Below, piece by piece: positions 12,949 through 23,969 of a stretch of DNA of 64,000 nucleotides; positions within the stretch are counted from its first letter, which is position 1; each line of letters begins with the position of its first letter. Position numbers and translations under genes: made by a program. The notes under the pieces are model-generated. The model did not search any database, was not told the DNA's origin, and saw nothing but the letters and a program-made list of their open reading frames with translations. The DNA comes from Microplitis mediator (Eukaryota; Arthropoda; Insecta; Hymenoptera; Braconidae), in assembly GCF_029852145.1 (NCBI RefSeq), contig NC_079978.1:11069801-11133800 (forward strand), in the 5' to 3' direction.

Positions 12949-13614
12949 CTAAATAATTGTTTTTAATTCTTCAGTTTTTTGTTTAAACTGTTCGCATTCG
13001 TCTGTGCTCATTGACAGTTCATTTAAATTAATATCTTTCGTTAAGCGATCTACTTGAGCACTAATAATTTTGCGCATTTTCATTCCACTCGCTTTAATTT
13101 TTTCTCGTATAGGTCCAACACCCGATGTCTTTGTTGGTGTACCTTCAGAAGCTTTACGAATGTTTTTACCCAGCCTGCGGAACATGTGGTTTGTACATTT
13201 GATTTTTTCTAAAGTGATATCATAGTCACGATACGGATTAGCATCAAGAATAGCTTTGAATGAACTACTATTATCATCGGAAATCACTATTTTATAAATT
13301 AATCCATTTAACTTAATGCTGCGGTTAAATATTATTTTAGTACCAGCAGCTTCCATACTTCCAGAGCTTAGATTTCGACTATAGTTTTTATAGCATGGGT
13401 GTTTTGGTGGAATAAGGTTACGATTTTCATATAAAGTGCATACACCACAATATTGGTTAAGCACTTCAACATCGATTAATTTCTGTGTAGCTTGACCAAT
13501 AACACCAACTACAGCACTAAGAGAATCGTACCTCCCTCCAGGATAGCTTCTCTTTCCATAAGCTCCATCTAAACTTTCTAATAAAAGGAGTACCATCTGA
13601 GGTGATATCGCCAT
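12949..13614 (-). pseudogene. MULE transposase core (PF20700-like)
   Basis: The block has the DGAYGKRS motif (Asp at 13567-13569), CGVC and KHPCYKNYS cysteines, SGSMEAAG, the second acidic motif ISDDNSSSFKAI (residues 111-122 from 13614) and a C-x2-H motif CTNH (140-143) followed by RRLGKN. These are the order and spacing of the Mutator-like transposase domain seen in many insect proteins, which performs DDE-type cut-and-paste transposition in the nucleus. The first 12 or so residues of this frame duplicate the upstream frame; the real join lies near 13575. The block ends at TAG 12949-12951, with the same frame open again immediately after. Confidence 0.8.
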
Positions 13615-14170
13615 TTTTTTTAGCGATATCTGCTTCTTTCAATGCATTTACCTTCATTTCAGCAACAAGAGTAGCATCAATGGTGGATGTAAATTTTTCT
13701 CTGTATTTACTGTAAGTTCTGTGCGAAATATATGGTATATCAAATACTGCTAATGTACTTTGAAAAGCTGTAAAAGTACTGCCAGTTCCTATAACTGCTA
13801 ATACAGCAGTTTCATTGACATGAAAATCATTTTTAGGTTTTAGTGGGTTCGTATAAACTTTACCAATGAGATTACATTTACGGCATTTGAAGTAGCACAA
13901 AACATTCAATCCTATATCTTGATAGTCGAACAAGTCTACGTTTTCCAGACGTCTAGTACAACCAATGGCATGATTTTCAAGCTTACCGAAATTTTGCAAC
14001 TCTTTTAAAAAGTAAGCTATATCAACTATTCGACGTCCAGAAATCGTAGAGGAAATATTTGTGTGACTATTAATAGGCACTGATTGATCTGAATTAAGAG
14101 CATTATTAATTAAATCATTATCTGATGTTGAAAAATTTCCTTCTTGAGAAAGATTATTAGACTGTTCATT
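13517..14170 (-). pseudogene. MULE transposase N-terminal part
   Basis: The frame holds SGRRIVDIAYFLKELQ, the paired cysteines CYFKCRKC (zinc-binding-like), NETAVLAVIGTGSTF and FDIPYISHRTYSKYREKF. These are hallmark segments N-terminal to the core in the same insect transposase family. It reaches NGDITSDGTPF and should then enter the DGAYGKRS core, but the frame changes near 13575. The annotated ATG at 14080 is probably internal: the same frame is open upstream to about 14170, where another frame change joins it to the next block. Confidence 0.75.
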
Positions 14171-14171
14171 C

Positions 14172-14940
14172 TATCTTGAGATAATGATTCAAAACTATTA
14201 TCGGAATGTTCAGAATTCAATGACACATCTAAACGAGCACGCATTTGACCATTACTAAAATGGTCAAACGCACTTTCATTGATATTATCTAATTCCTGGT
14301 TCATTTCAACTTGAAAAGGCTCAAAGTATACGTCATCATCACTGAAATCATGAAGATCATCACATGATAGATTTTCGATATCGTAAATGTCTTGTGAAAT
14401 ATTACTAGACATTATTTCATTTTTCAAAAATACTGAAAAGCCTCTATGTTTGATAACATTTGAACTTCCAGTTTCAGATGTTTCAGGTTTACTTAAATTA
14501 CAATTGCCTGGTTCCTCTAATATCTCGGAGGATATTCGGCTGATACTACATTTCAAATCATGAGATTCAATAGATAGAAGACTGTTACTTCTACTATTTC
14601 TTTCAATGACTTCAGTAGATCTTGTAAAATTATTATTAAGCAGATGTTGATTTGTACTATGGTTCAAATTACCAAGATCGGAATTATCGAGCTTACTAGA
14701 TTCTCGATTACTCCGTCCCTCTGAACGCTCAGAGTAAACTTGGCAATTATCATGACCAAAACAATTCAAATCAACCGGTGTGTTAATTATAATATTATTA
14801 AATATATTTTTATCATTACTTACGTTTCCTCCATGATTAGTACTTGCTGTAGCTATCATTTCTTCTCGAAGGGGCCCTTCTGTTACTTCAATCAGCATTT
14901 CTTCTATAACCATTTCTTCTATCTCCATTTCTTCTGTTTT
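14172..14940 (-). pseudogene. Acidic, Asn/Ser-rich N-terminal region of the MULE protein
   Basis: The open frame starts at ATG 14926-14928 with EIEEMVIEEM and continues as low-complexity D/E/N/S-rich sequence without a recognised domain. It ends out of frame near 14172, where the next block takes over (its open frame begins with NEQSNNLSQ). Position and frame order suggest it is the disordered N-terminus of the transposase polyprotein. No homologous domain is claimed. Confidence 0.55.
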
Positions 14941-14959
14941 TGCTCGATTTTCTCCAGCA

Positions 14960-15103
14960 TCATCCTTTACTTCTTCTTCTTTTTTTTCCTAGATCTCCAT
15001 CTATTTCTTCTTCTGCTTCTTCTTCTTGTACTTCTTCGTCTACTTCAACTTCTTGGCCCGTTAAATCTGATGCATCACTATCACGTTTCTTTTTTCGTCT
15101 ATA
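14960..15103 (-). pseudogene. Charged N-terminal block of the MULE protein
   Basis: The frame encodes RRKKKRDSDASD followed by a glutamate-rich stretch. At an A8 run (plus-strand T8 near 14981) the frame ends in KKRRRSKG-stop. The alternative frame across the same run stays open into the 14172-14940 block. An acceptor-like TTTTTTATAG lies immediately upstream at about 15104-15113, so this may be the start of a 3' exon. The homopolymer makes an indel or sequencing slip plausible. Confidence 0.5.
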
Positions 15104-15179
15104 AAAAATGGGAATTTTATTTTTACAAAGTGAAAATTGAAAAAAGTTAAACAAGTTTCTAAAAATATACAGCATACTT

Positions 15180-15840
15180 AAAAGTTACTAAACATTAATA
15201 ATAGTACGTGATTCTGAAAAAAAAAACACGTCTTTTCCTATTGTTTTACCTGATACACTAATAATTAATTACGTCATACACGTTTTAATCTATTCTTAAA
15301 CATCTGAGCTTTTATTTCAAGGATACGAAATTTTGAAAGAAAGTTAGCAATCAGAAATGGGCTTTAGTGAAAAAGCGGGGCGGTGCAACACGCCTCTTGA
15401 TGTTGTAGTTGCTCACCAGTATCTGTACATTACTCTTTCAGCTGAATCGTGCTTCTGATTGGTTAGTTTGTTGAAGCAAACACTTTTTTATAAAAATTAG
15501 AATTTTAACTTATTTTATAAAAAATTATATTGTAGTTTGATGAGCGTCAATTAAAGTTAGCTTGAGGTTTATATATGTAGAGTGGACGGTAGTTGATGAA
15601 TCTCATATTGGTGAACACAATAAATTGGAGAATTTGATGCTAAGGCTAAAGAGCAGCTCGCTGATCAGGAACTCTGATAGTGAAAGCCTAGCTATCACAA
15701 GCGAAACACAATAGATGTTAAGGGCCTCACTGTACCAAGCGAGACGAACTAAAATGCTGACGTACGATGTAAGTGGGTGATTGGTAGGCATATGTTAATA
15801 GCTCAGACGTTCGGAGTTAACTTGATCTTACAAATAGCAA
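15180..15840. other. No gene seen; possible 5' flank of the MULE
   Basis: Moderately AT-rich, with a less AT-rich patch at 15370-15440. No inverted match to the region 10530-10965 was found by eye, so I cannot assign a terminal repeat or promoter. Confidence 0.35.
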
Positions 15841-16420
15841 TTAGTCCTTCGGTCAAAGAGGAAAGCTCGTATACATTTTGTTAGCCAAGGCTGTTCCCAG
15901 CGTCCTCTGACGTATTTTCGGCCTAAGATCATGAAATTCTAGTCCATTTTGTTCAAAAGTGGTACAAACAATTGTTAATGACCATTTAATTGTTTTAATC
16001 AAGATAACTCCAGAACCACTGGTATGATGAAGGAATTTATTTGAGAAAAATGGTCTGAATGAAAAAATACTCAGAAAAGATAAGATAATATTTTTTGGTA
16101 TCTCAAATATTTCACGAGATAAAGGGAAAAAAAAGGGGCAAGGCGCTCCGACGTTGTCCTCTCACACGAACAGTTGCTTACTGCGCGCGCACTCCCACTG
16201 CCGAATCGCGTCGAACGCCGGAATTTTTATATGTTTTATGCATTAAAAATAAGTGAAAAAACCAAAAAAAAGAATTGACCAAAAGTCGATACGATAAATC
16301 GACAGCATTTTTTTTTAAACGAATTTCTATCGCATCGTCCAACGACCTTTCGTTTTGTTAACTAATGTTGTGAAAAAATGGATTTTTCTAAAGTTGAAAA
16401 CGGATAAGAAAAATCTGGGC
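15841..16420 (+). repeat. Interspersed repeat A, left part (locus 2)
   Basis: Homologous to 478-1246: TTAGTCCTTCGG start, GTGGTACAAACAATTGTTAA, and the ATCGACAGCATTTTTTT / ATTTCTATCGCATCGTCC section. Confidence 0.7.
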
Positions 16421-17655
16421 ATCGGTTGGCCCTACAGGCCAGCCCCCAAACTTCCCGCTGTTTACGAGCTCTAAGAGCTCGAAAACATTAGTATAAATAC
16501 ATTTTCGAGCTCTTCGAGCTTGAAAATACCTTTGTTTCCCTTCTTTATGAGCTTTTCAAGCTCAAAAGGGTTACGTTTTCTGTTAAAGTTTAAAAATTTA
16601 GAATCTAAAATAAGTAATGAATGAGCGTTTTTTATATTTGTTCACTATTATGTTCAATAATTAGCTCAAAAATAAGTATTTACGTGATACGTTGTATCGA
16701 TATCGTGTAAGTACATCGTGATACGAGCGAACATAACGATTTTTAAGCAGTCACTTCCAATCACATATAAAGAAGAACATATTAGTTTTGAGTAATGTTC
16801 AGTAATTATGATGTTATTCAATAAAAAAAGCAGATAGTGATTTAACATTTATTATTCCGTCGACGATATCTCTCGAACGGATTATCTGATTGGGACGTTC
16901 TTGGCAGCAATCGAATGATTTTATCAAGTTCTAGAGCTGATTAAATTTTGGAATTCACGAAAAACGAAAAAAACAGATTATTTTCCATTCTTTCGTCGAC
17001 GATATCTTTCGAACGGATTATCCGATTAAGACGGTTGAGGTGGCAATCAGCTCTTTTTATTGAGGTCTAGAGCTGATACAATTTTGTGAATGATTGGTTC
17101 AGTCATTATGACGATATTCGCAAAAAACCGTTTTCTACTATTTCTTTCGCCGACGATATCTTTCGAACAGATTATCCGATTGAGACGTTCTTGGCGGCAA
17201 TGGAACACTTTTATCGAGTTCTAGAGCTGATTAGATTTTGGAATTGATCAATCCGACAGTTTTAAAAATATCAAAAAAAAACGAAAAAAAAAAAATTTTT
17301 TTTTTTTTCGTATTTCTTAAATATCTCAGAGTCTATTTGACTAAATGATTAAAAATTTTCTGAAAATCTAAGTTCAGAAGAAATCTTTCGAATACCGCAA
17401 GAACCATCTAAATCGGTTCATTCATTAAAAAGATATGAGAGGTTTACATCCACACACACACACACACACACATACACACATACACACACATATACAGACA
17501 CTCGGACATCAATCTGAAAATAGTCAGAATAGCTTCCTAGGACCTCAAAACGTCGACATCTGATGAAAACTCGATTTTCGAAAATCGGGGTGAAAACAAT
17601 AACTTCCCGAATTTTTCGAAAATCATCGATTTTCTTAGCGGGAAGTTAAAAATCG
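16421..17655 (-). repeat. Repeat B, long copy, minus orientation
   Basis: The copy runs from ATCTGGGCATCGGTTGGCCC to CTTAGCGGGAAGTT. It holds several degenerate sub-repeats containing 'cgatatctctcgaacggattatc' and 'ctagagctgatt' phrases (near 16865, 17000, 17155) and a CA microsatellite at 17452-17490. Its inner part from 16600 to 16860 is homologous, in reverse, to the interrupted copy at 43690-46790, which gives the empty site for two insertions there. Confidence 0.8.
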
Positions 17656-17835
17656 ACAGGATGTAGATACGAACAATCTACAGCATCTTTTTCGATATTT
17701 TGCAGACTTCTTCAATCCGGAACAGACTTAGAAAAAATCCATGTGTTTATAACTTTAGTTACCAAAAAAAAAAAAAAACGTCTCTGGACAATCCGATAGA
17801 AATCCGTTTCAGAAAAAATGCTGTCGATTGGTCAA
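17656..17835 (+). repeat. Interspersed repeat A, right part (locus 2)
   Basis: Shares 'tttataactttagttaac' and 'aaaaatgctgtcgattgg' phrases with 5806-6050. Confidence 0.6.
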
Positions 17836-17837
17836 TT

Positions 17838-17938
17838 TTACGGCGCCTAGCAGAATTACCGTAAATTACGGCAATTAACCGTTATTTGCCGTAAGTTACG
17901 GTAAATTACGGCAAATTACGGTAAATCAATGTATTTAC
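17838..17938. repeat. TTACGG-based minisatellite
   Basis: Repeated ATTACGGTAAATTACGGCAA-type units in about 100 bp, including one inverted unit (CCGTTATTTGCCGTAA). No gene is associated. Confidence 0.75.
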
Positions 17939-18459
17939 CCTAATTCGGATCCGCTAGGGAAGGCAACTGGTTGTGCGAGAGAGAGTGGTCCGAGCGCCCG
18001 GCTAGATCTGAAAATGTTTTTTTTTCTAATATTGCAAATAAATATTAGAACCATATTGCACGACTCATGATGCGAAGCATCAGAGTGTGCTTTATGATAG
18101 AAAATTTTTTTTCGCTTCACTTCAGCAACTATTTCTATATTATACCTTTGTTAGTTCACGGAATTAAGATATTTTGCATACTATATTGAAGATAATTTAA
18201 TGCAGATTAGTTCCATATTTTTCAAAAATTTATTTAGTTCAATATCAACGGAAAAAACATCAAAATAATTTCAAAAAATTTCCTGTCCGTCAAGTCTGAA
18301 ACCCGTACACTTTGTAACTTGCGAAAAAATCCAGTAATTGAATCAAATTTTTTTTTTTTTTAATTCTTTGATTGATTTGTAGATCCCCTATTGCATATGG
18401 CTAGGTAACTCAGTGTTGTTTAATTACAATTAGTAAAAGAATAAAAAAGGCTGCATAAC

Positions 18460-18770
18460 TATATCTATATATATCTGTGTAAAATTAACATGGATGGTGA
18501 TATATATATACATTATACGTACATTTATTCCACCAGGGGCGCTTGCGCATTACCGTCCTAGTACAGCTGTTTTTTATAATTATAAAAAAAATACTAATAA
18601 AATTACAAAAAAAAAAACAAAACAACAACAACAAATTTTAATGAAAGAAAATTGCATATATTTTTAATTTATTCGTGCTTCCCACCATTTTTTTATTATT
18701 ATTTTATTATTTCATAATAAATGAACATTATGAGTCGTGCACTTTTGAATTTTCCAAATTTTTCTTGAAT
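18460..18770 (+). repeat. Interspersed repeat D, copy 1
   Basis: Shares GTAAAATTAACATGGATGG, ATTCCACCAG, ACCGTCCTAGTACAGCTG and ATGAACATTATGAGTCGTGC-type sequence with 22681-24740. This copy is uninterrupted and shows the empty site for the insertions in copy 2. Confidence 0.7.
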
Positions 18771-19744
18771 TATTTTTTAATAAATATTAGAATTTAATTT
18801 ATTTGTTAAATTTTATACAATTATATTCAAAATTTTTGTTTGACATGTTGTAAGAAAATGTTTTTAAAATATTGCAAAGAAAATATTTTAAAAATATTTC
18901 TTTATAATACTGCAATAAAAATTTTGAAAACCTGGTATGAATCTTTGTTATAAATATTATCGGAAAATATTTTAAAAAATATTTCTGAAATGTCTAGAAG
19001 TATCGGGTGCTAATAGCAATTCATATTTATTTAGCCATTTCCAAACATACAATATTTTAGCCTCAAATGAATCGTATTTGTCCCAAAATATATTTTTTTT
19101 CAGTGTACATTTATGTATGTGTATACGATCAACTGATAGCCTATGCGATTCTCTGTTTAGTCTCATGAACAATTTATTTTTATAATAAATGATTAAATAT
19201 CCTCTCGCAGAGCCATCTTTCAACAAATAGAGTCCCTACCCATTTTCGCTTGCTGTCATCTAGTGGAACGATCACTAACATACAGGTAGATGTTTTTGTT
19301 GACAAATTTCATCAATACTCATAACTTCGGTGAATTTAATTTTCAAACACGTTGATTGCCTTGATTAAATAATGAAATACATATATAAAGTACGAAAATG
19401 ATTTATTATTTAAGGCTCTTGAATATGACACTGTTTATTTTCCGGGAAAATTTTGTAAATAATTAAATTTCAAGTTTTTTGACGTGCAGCCATAACCTTG
19501 CATTCGTTGCTTCAAATTTTTTAAATTTTCTGAAATTTTTTTATTTTAATTTCGAAAAATGAAAAGTGTCACATCCTTCAGAATGATATTTTAAACATTT
19601 CCACAAAGTTTCATAATTTTCCATTCATTTGAATCGTCAAACAACGTGTTTGAAAAATTCCATTCTCAATCGGCAATTGAAGAACATTCCGCACCTTCTT
19701 AATGATTTTCGATTCTTAACTTTTCTAACTCTAGCATAAAACGT
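18771..19744. other. AT-rich stretch, no gene
   Basis: Only short open frames in AT-rich sequence. Nothing was recognised. Confidence 0.4.
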
Positions 19745-19910
19745 AACTTGTTAGAGCTTGAAAAGCTCATAATAAAACGATTGCATGTAATAGCATTTTT
19801 GAGCTCGAAGAGCTCGAAAATATATTCACAGTGATGTTTTCAAGCTCCTTGAAAATAGTTGGAAGTTTTGGGGCTGGTCCGCAGGGCCAACCGACGCCCA
19901 GATTTTTTTT
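19745..19910 (+). repeat. Repeat B fragment (tail end)
   Basis: Contains the GAGCTCGAAGAGCTC palindromic motif, then GTTGGAAGTTTTGGGGCTGG and CCGCAGGGCCAACCGACGCC, the 3' end of repeat B in plus orientation. The rest of the element is missing. Confidence 0.75.
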
Positions 19911-20359
19911 AATTTGATGATAAAAATTTAAAAGAATTATTTATTTTTTATTTTTGGCTGATTCATTTTACCCCAGGTGTCATGCGTAGGGTTAAAAATG
20001 CGCAAATATGTGGGATCTATAGTAATTAGTCTACAAAAAAAATTTTTTTTGATCAAAATTTCAGAGAGACCGCTCTGCCCCACACTATTTTTATCTATTT
20101 TTATTTATCTATTTATTTGTTCAAATTATGTTGTCAGTTATACGTTGTGTTTAGCTAAAAAAAAAAGAGCCACAAATAAATATTTTTTTATATATAACTT
20201 ACGTTAAACATACCAAATTATTGATTTTTATTTTTTTTTAATTTACAAGCCTCATAACTTTTAACCTATCCACTTTAAAGAATTTCATCACAGGACCTTT
20301 TTTGTAGAACATCGAATTTTCTATATATACTTGGCCAAATCTGAGCCATAGCTCTGACG
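19911..20359. other. No gene seen
   Basis: AT-rich sequence between a repeat B fragment and the minisatellite element. Short open frames here look incidental. Confidence 0.35.
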
Positions 20360-20379
20360 GTTTCCCCTCGCGGTCCTGC

Positions 20380-20690
20380 AACCACCGTGGAACCACCGTG
20401 GATCCACGGTGAAACCACCACATCGTGGACCCACCGTGGAACCACTGTGGATCCACCGTGGTTTCGTGACATTTCACCACAGTTGATCCGCAGTGTATCC
20501 ACGGTGAATCCACAGTGAATCCACAGTGAATCCACGACAAAACCACGGTGGATCCACGGTGAATCCACGACAAAACCACGGTGGATCCACAGTGGATCCA
20601 CAGTAGACCCATTGTGGATTCACCGTGGTTTTTCCGTGGATCCGCCGTGGATCCACAGTGGTTTTTCCGTGGTTTTACCGTGGTTTGACG
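20380..20690. repeat. Minisatellite, unit like CCACGGTGGAT
   Basis: Successive CCACGGTGGATCCACGGTG and CCACAGTGGATCCACGACAA variants with a 12- to 15-bp period. On the minus strand all frames stay open and give WIHRGSTVV-type repeats. These are a by-product of the array, not genes. Confidence 0.9.
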
Positions 20691-22159
20691 CGAGATCTTG
20701 ACATGAATTTTTTAGTTGAAATAGTGATAAATGAAGACGTTTTTAAAAATCTAACTCAAGTAAAAAAATTTTTTCCGTAGTTTTACCGGATGAAAACGTA
20801 AAATGAATTTTTGTACGCGTGTAATTCAAATGGAAAAATAGAAATTCATTGAATCTCATTAAGAACTGAGATATAAAGCTGTGCTTTGAAGGGAATTTTT
20901 TTTTGCCTAAAAGCAGTTTTTTCTTTGAACCACTCTAGTATGTATAAATAATAGTGATACTTTACATAATTTTTTTATCGACTTAATTAACCTAAAATAT
21001 GATGCAGCAATCATAAGACTTTTTTTTTGTCCAACTTTCTGTAAATAATAATTAACGTTACCTCGTTGATTTTCAACAACCTCACGAATAAAATTATCTA
21101 TAACATTGTTTTGGAGTGATAACTTTTACGTAATTTTATTGATCAATTCCTGAAAACTAACTAGTAATTTTATTCAAACACGATATCAAATGTTGCAAAG
21201 CATGTAATAATTAGCTGATTTGCTCAAAAAATTCTGTGGACGAAGTCTTTCGAAATTCAAAAAATTTTTATCCCAATTTTCTTTTTAATTGTGTATTTGT
21301 TAATTAACAAAATTTGTAAAAATGAAAGTAAACAATAAAACCTCGATAATTCTTAATAATTAATTAAAGAATTAATAATTCTCTCTCTGAGATAATAAAA
21401 TCATTTGGTTAAGTTAAGAAAACATTTATTTAATAGACAAATAAACTATTTTGCAGTGCCAACAACCCCAAATATTAAAGCAATATATTATTATATCAAC
21501 TCTAATAAATATTACTTAGACACAAAAAAATATATCCATATATATATATATATATTTGTTCGAGATTAATGAATATATATTTAATCCTAATGATTATTGA
21601 TTTAAAAAGTTATGATGCTAGGCAGCAGCAGCGGAAGTAGTTCAGTGCTCACCACTAGATCGCGCCCACCTTTTGTAGTGTCCCTGGTAAGATACTTATT
21701 TCAGAAGTTATAAGTTCTGATCTTGAAGCAATCATGGAATGCGTTACTCGCTGAATGTTAGCAGAGAGATAATAATCCATTTTTGATAGTAATACAGGGG
21801 TATCTTGTATCACACTATGACATTAATGTTTTCTTGAACTATTTTTGTCAAAGTACAAAAAATAAATTTTGAGGTAAGACCAAAATATACATATGCGCTT
21901 TCGCGCTAAGGCATGTGAAAATCGGTCTTCGGTCACTTACTATCAACCCAGCAAAGATGAATCTAGTTTATAGTAAATTTAATTTTTTAAGACTTATAGC
22001 TTCACATCGTAATTCAATTGTAGTTTCACTCTCGAATTTTTCATTTTTTTTATTTGATAGTTGGTAAAATCTATTCTTAGTTAGCGCTTATGTATTAAAA
22101 GGTATAACTATACCATAAAAGTACGTTGAAAACGTACTGCAAACACGACAAAAAAACCA
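20691..22159. other. Interior of the minisatellite-bounded element, no gene
   Basis: AT-rich. The part 20760-20948 resembles TTAGAGTGG-family arms (TAGTTTTACCGGATGAAAAC; GAACCACTCTAGTA). A short TA array lies at 21536-21556. No coding sequence was recognised. Confidence 0.45.
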
Positions 22160-22366
22160 TAAAACCACTATGAATCCACGGTGAAACCACCGTGGATCCA
22201 CCGTGGATCCACTGTGGTTTTACCGTGGATCCACCGTGGATTTATAGTGGATTTATAGTGGTTTCACCTTGGATCCACGGTGGTTGCACCGTGGATCCAC
22301 GGTGGATAAATGTCACGAAACCACGGTGGATCCACGATGGATCCACGGTGGATTTATTGTGGTTTC
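22160..22366. repeat. Minisatellite, same unit as 20380-20690, opposite orientation
   Basis: Repeated GGATCCACCGTGGATCCACT and CCACGGTGGAT variants. Open frames of about 90 codons on the plus strand with WIHCGFTVDPP-type sequence derive from the array. Confidence 0.9.
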
Positions 22367-22735
22367 AAGACCGCGAGGGGATCCCGATAAAATGCAAAAA
22401 AATTCGTTTTTCATTAAAAAATCAACTTCTACTGAGACCCCACCTCAAAATATACAAGTTAGGGTAAATTTTCTCGAAAGCTCTGAAACAGCAACTAAAT
22501 ACCTACAAATCCGACCTATGAACATAAACGTACCGTAAAACACCGCTGAGCTATAGAGAAGTGTACTTAGAATTAAAATTAAGAGCTAAAACTTTCAGAG
22601 AATTTTTTCTTCAATGTCTAGAACAATATTTTTCAGTGGGAGCGAAAAAGAAAATAGTCGTTCCAAACGGACCACCATAATATATATCTATGTAAAATTA
22701 ACATGGATGGTGATATATCTATACACTGTCTATAT

Positions 22736-23638
22736 TGTTGTGTAGCCAACGGGTTACACAGCGCTCTCTATGACCACCTTATAGAAAAATAAAATAAAAC
22801 AATTATATCTATAGGCGGGAATTTTAGAATACCATATATATTTAGATATAAAATAACTATTTAGATATAGAATAGATATATAGATATAGTAGAGATAAAA
22901 TAAAAACTAAAATAAGAATACAATTATTGTAATGGTCACTTAGAATATAAAATAAATGAATATTTTGGGAAAACCCATGAGGATTTTTGCAAGACGTTGA
23001 ATTCCATATTTTTATGACTATAATCCTCTTGTTGGCAAAACTTTCCCAAAATATTCAAAAACCAATTAAGGGATTATTTTGCTGGGACTAAGCTGCGGAC
23101 AATACGGCGAGACTACATGGCAGCGACAGCCCAGGGAAATTGAAGCTGCTGTGACGTCAAAGTCTGCACGGACTCACTCATTTTGAGAGGGGATAAAAAC
23201 CAGTGATGGCGGGACTCAACAGCAGCACTCGAAAACACCCTCACTACTCATTTTTTACCCCCTCTCTTAAACAAGGATCGCTGGTGAAGACGGAGGACAA
23301 GCTGATTTAATAATTCGGATGGAAGATTCATTCCAAACGTGATAACCAACTTGAACGTTGGTAATTTAGAAACTTACGATATTTAAAAAAGTTCGTCCAT
23401 TATTTTGTGTAAATTATACGAATAAAATAATACAGTTTTACTTAAATTGAATGAGTTAATTTTATTTATATACAATTTTAACTCCGATTAAAATATTAAA
23501 ACCTAATTCAAATTTAAGTAGTAACATCGCGCGCTTTTAAATCCTACACATTTCTCCGCGAGCTGAACGCCTCCAAGTTTCGAAGGGCGAATTAAAAGAA
23601 CACATTCACGCTATAGTCAACCTGGCGGCTATACAACA
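22736..23638 (+). mobile_element. Solo LTR, TSD ATAT
   Basis: Starts TGTTGTGTAGCC and ends GGCTATACAACA, an inverted repeat with one mismatch and TG...CA ends. It is flanked by ATAT at 22732-22735 and 23639-23642 and sits inside repeat D, whose copy 1 gives the empty site. A TATA-like GGGGATAAAAACC near 23190 and a downstream GC-richer stretch fit an LTR promoter. The 4-bp TSD suggests Ty3/gypsy. Plus orientation is inferred from the TATA position. Confidence 0.7.
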
Positions 23639-23969
23639 ATATTGAATACATATATCTATACATCATACGTACATTTATTCCACCAGAGGGGCACTTGCGT
23701 ATTACCGTCCTAGTACAGCTGATTTTTTTTTGCTTATTGGTAAGCCTGACTTTTTTCAATTCAATTTTTTTTATTTTTTTTGTATTTACATATATTTTTA
23801 TTTTTTTTATTAATCGAGATATTTTGACTAGGTTCTTTTATAATTATAAAAAAATACTAATATAATTAGAAAAAAAAAAAAAAAAAACACAACAAATTTT
23901 AATAAAAGAAAATTATATATATTTTAAATTTATTCGTGCTTCCTGCCATTTTTTTAGTATTATTTTATT

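Larger units (their letters stand above)
10966..15103 (-). mobile_element. Decayed Mutator-like element: transposase + YqaJ + Ulp1-type protease
   Basis: Five minus-strand blocks in consistent order form one broken gene: an acidic N-terminal region (14960-15103 and 14172-14940), the transposase N-terminal part (13590-14170), the transposase core (12952-13580), and a C-terminal half with YqaJ-like and C48-protease-like domains (10966-12948). The breaks are a frame change in a T8 run near 14981, one near 14172, one near 13575, and an in-frame TAG at 12949-12951. A TTTTTTATAG acceptor-like site at about 15104 suggests an upstream exon that I could not place. I looked for long terminal inverted repeats on both sides and found none by eye, so element ends are unknown. 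Confidence 0.75.
20360..22380. mobile_element. 2-kb element bounded by inverted minisatellites
   Basis: The left edge holds CCCCTCGCGGTCCTG and the right edge CAAGACCGCGAGGGG, which are inverted copies. Inside each edge is a CCACGGTGGATC-type minisatellite, so the two arrays face each other across about 1.45 kb of AT-rich sequence. The arrangement suggests a non-autonomous element with inverted repetitive ends. Class and target duplication were not determined. Confidence 0.5.

Noticed and set aside
20238..20656. Repetitive WIHRGSTVV-type ORFs (also 22192-22538)
   Set aside because: They derive from the CCACGGTGGATC minisatellite, which is open in several frames.
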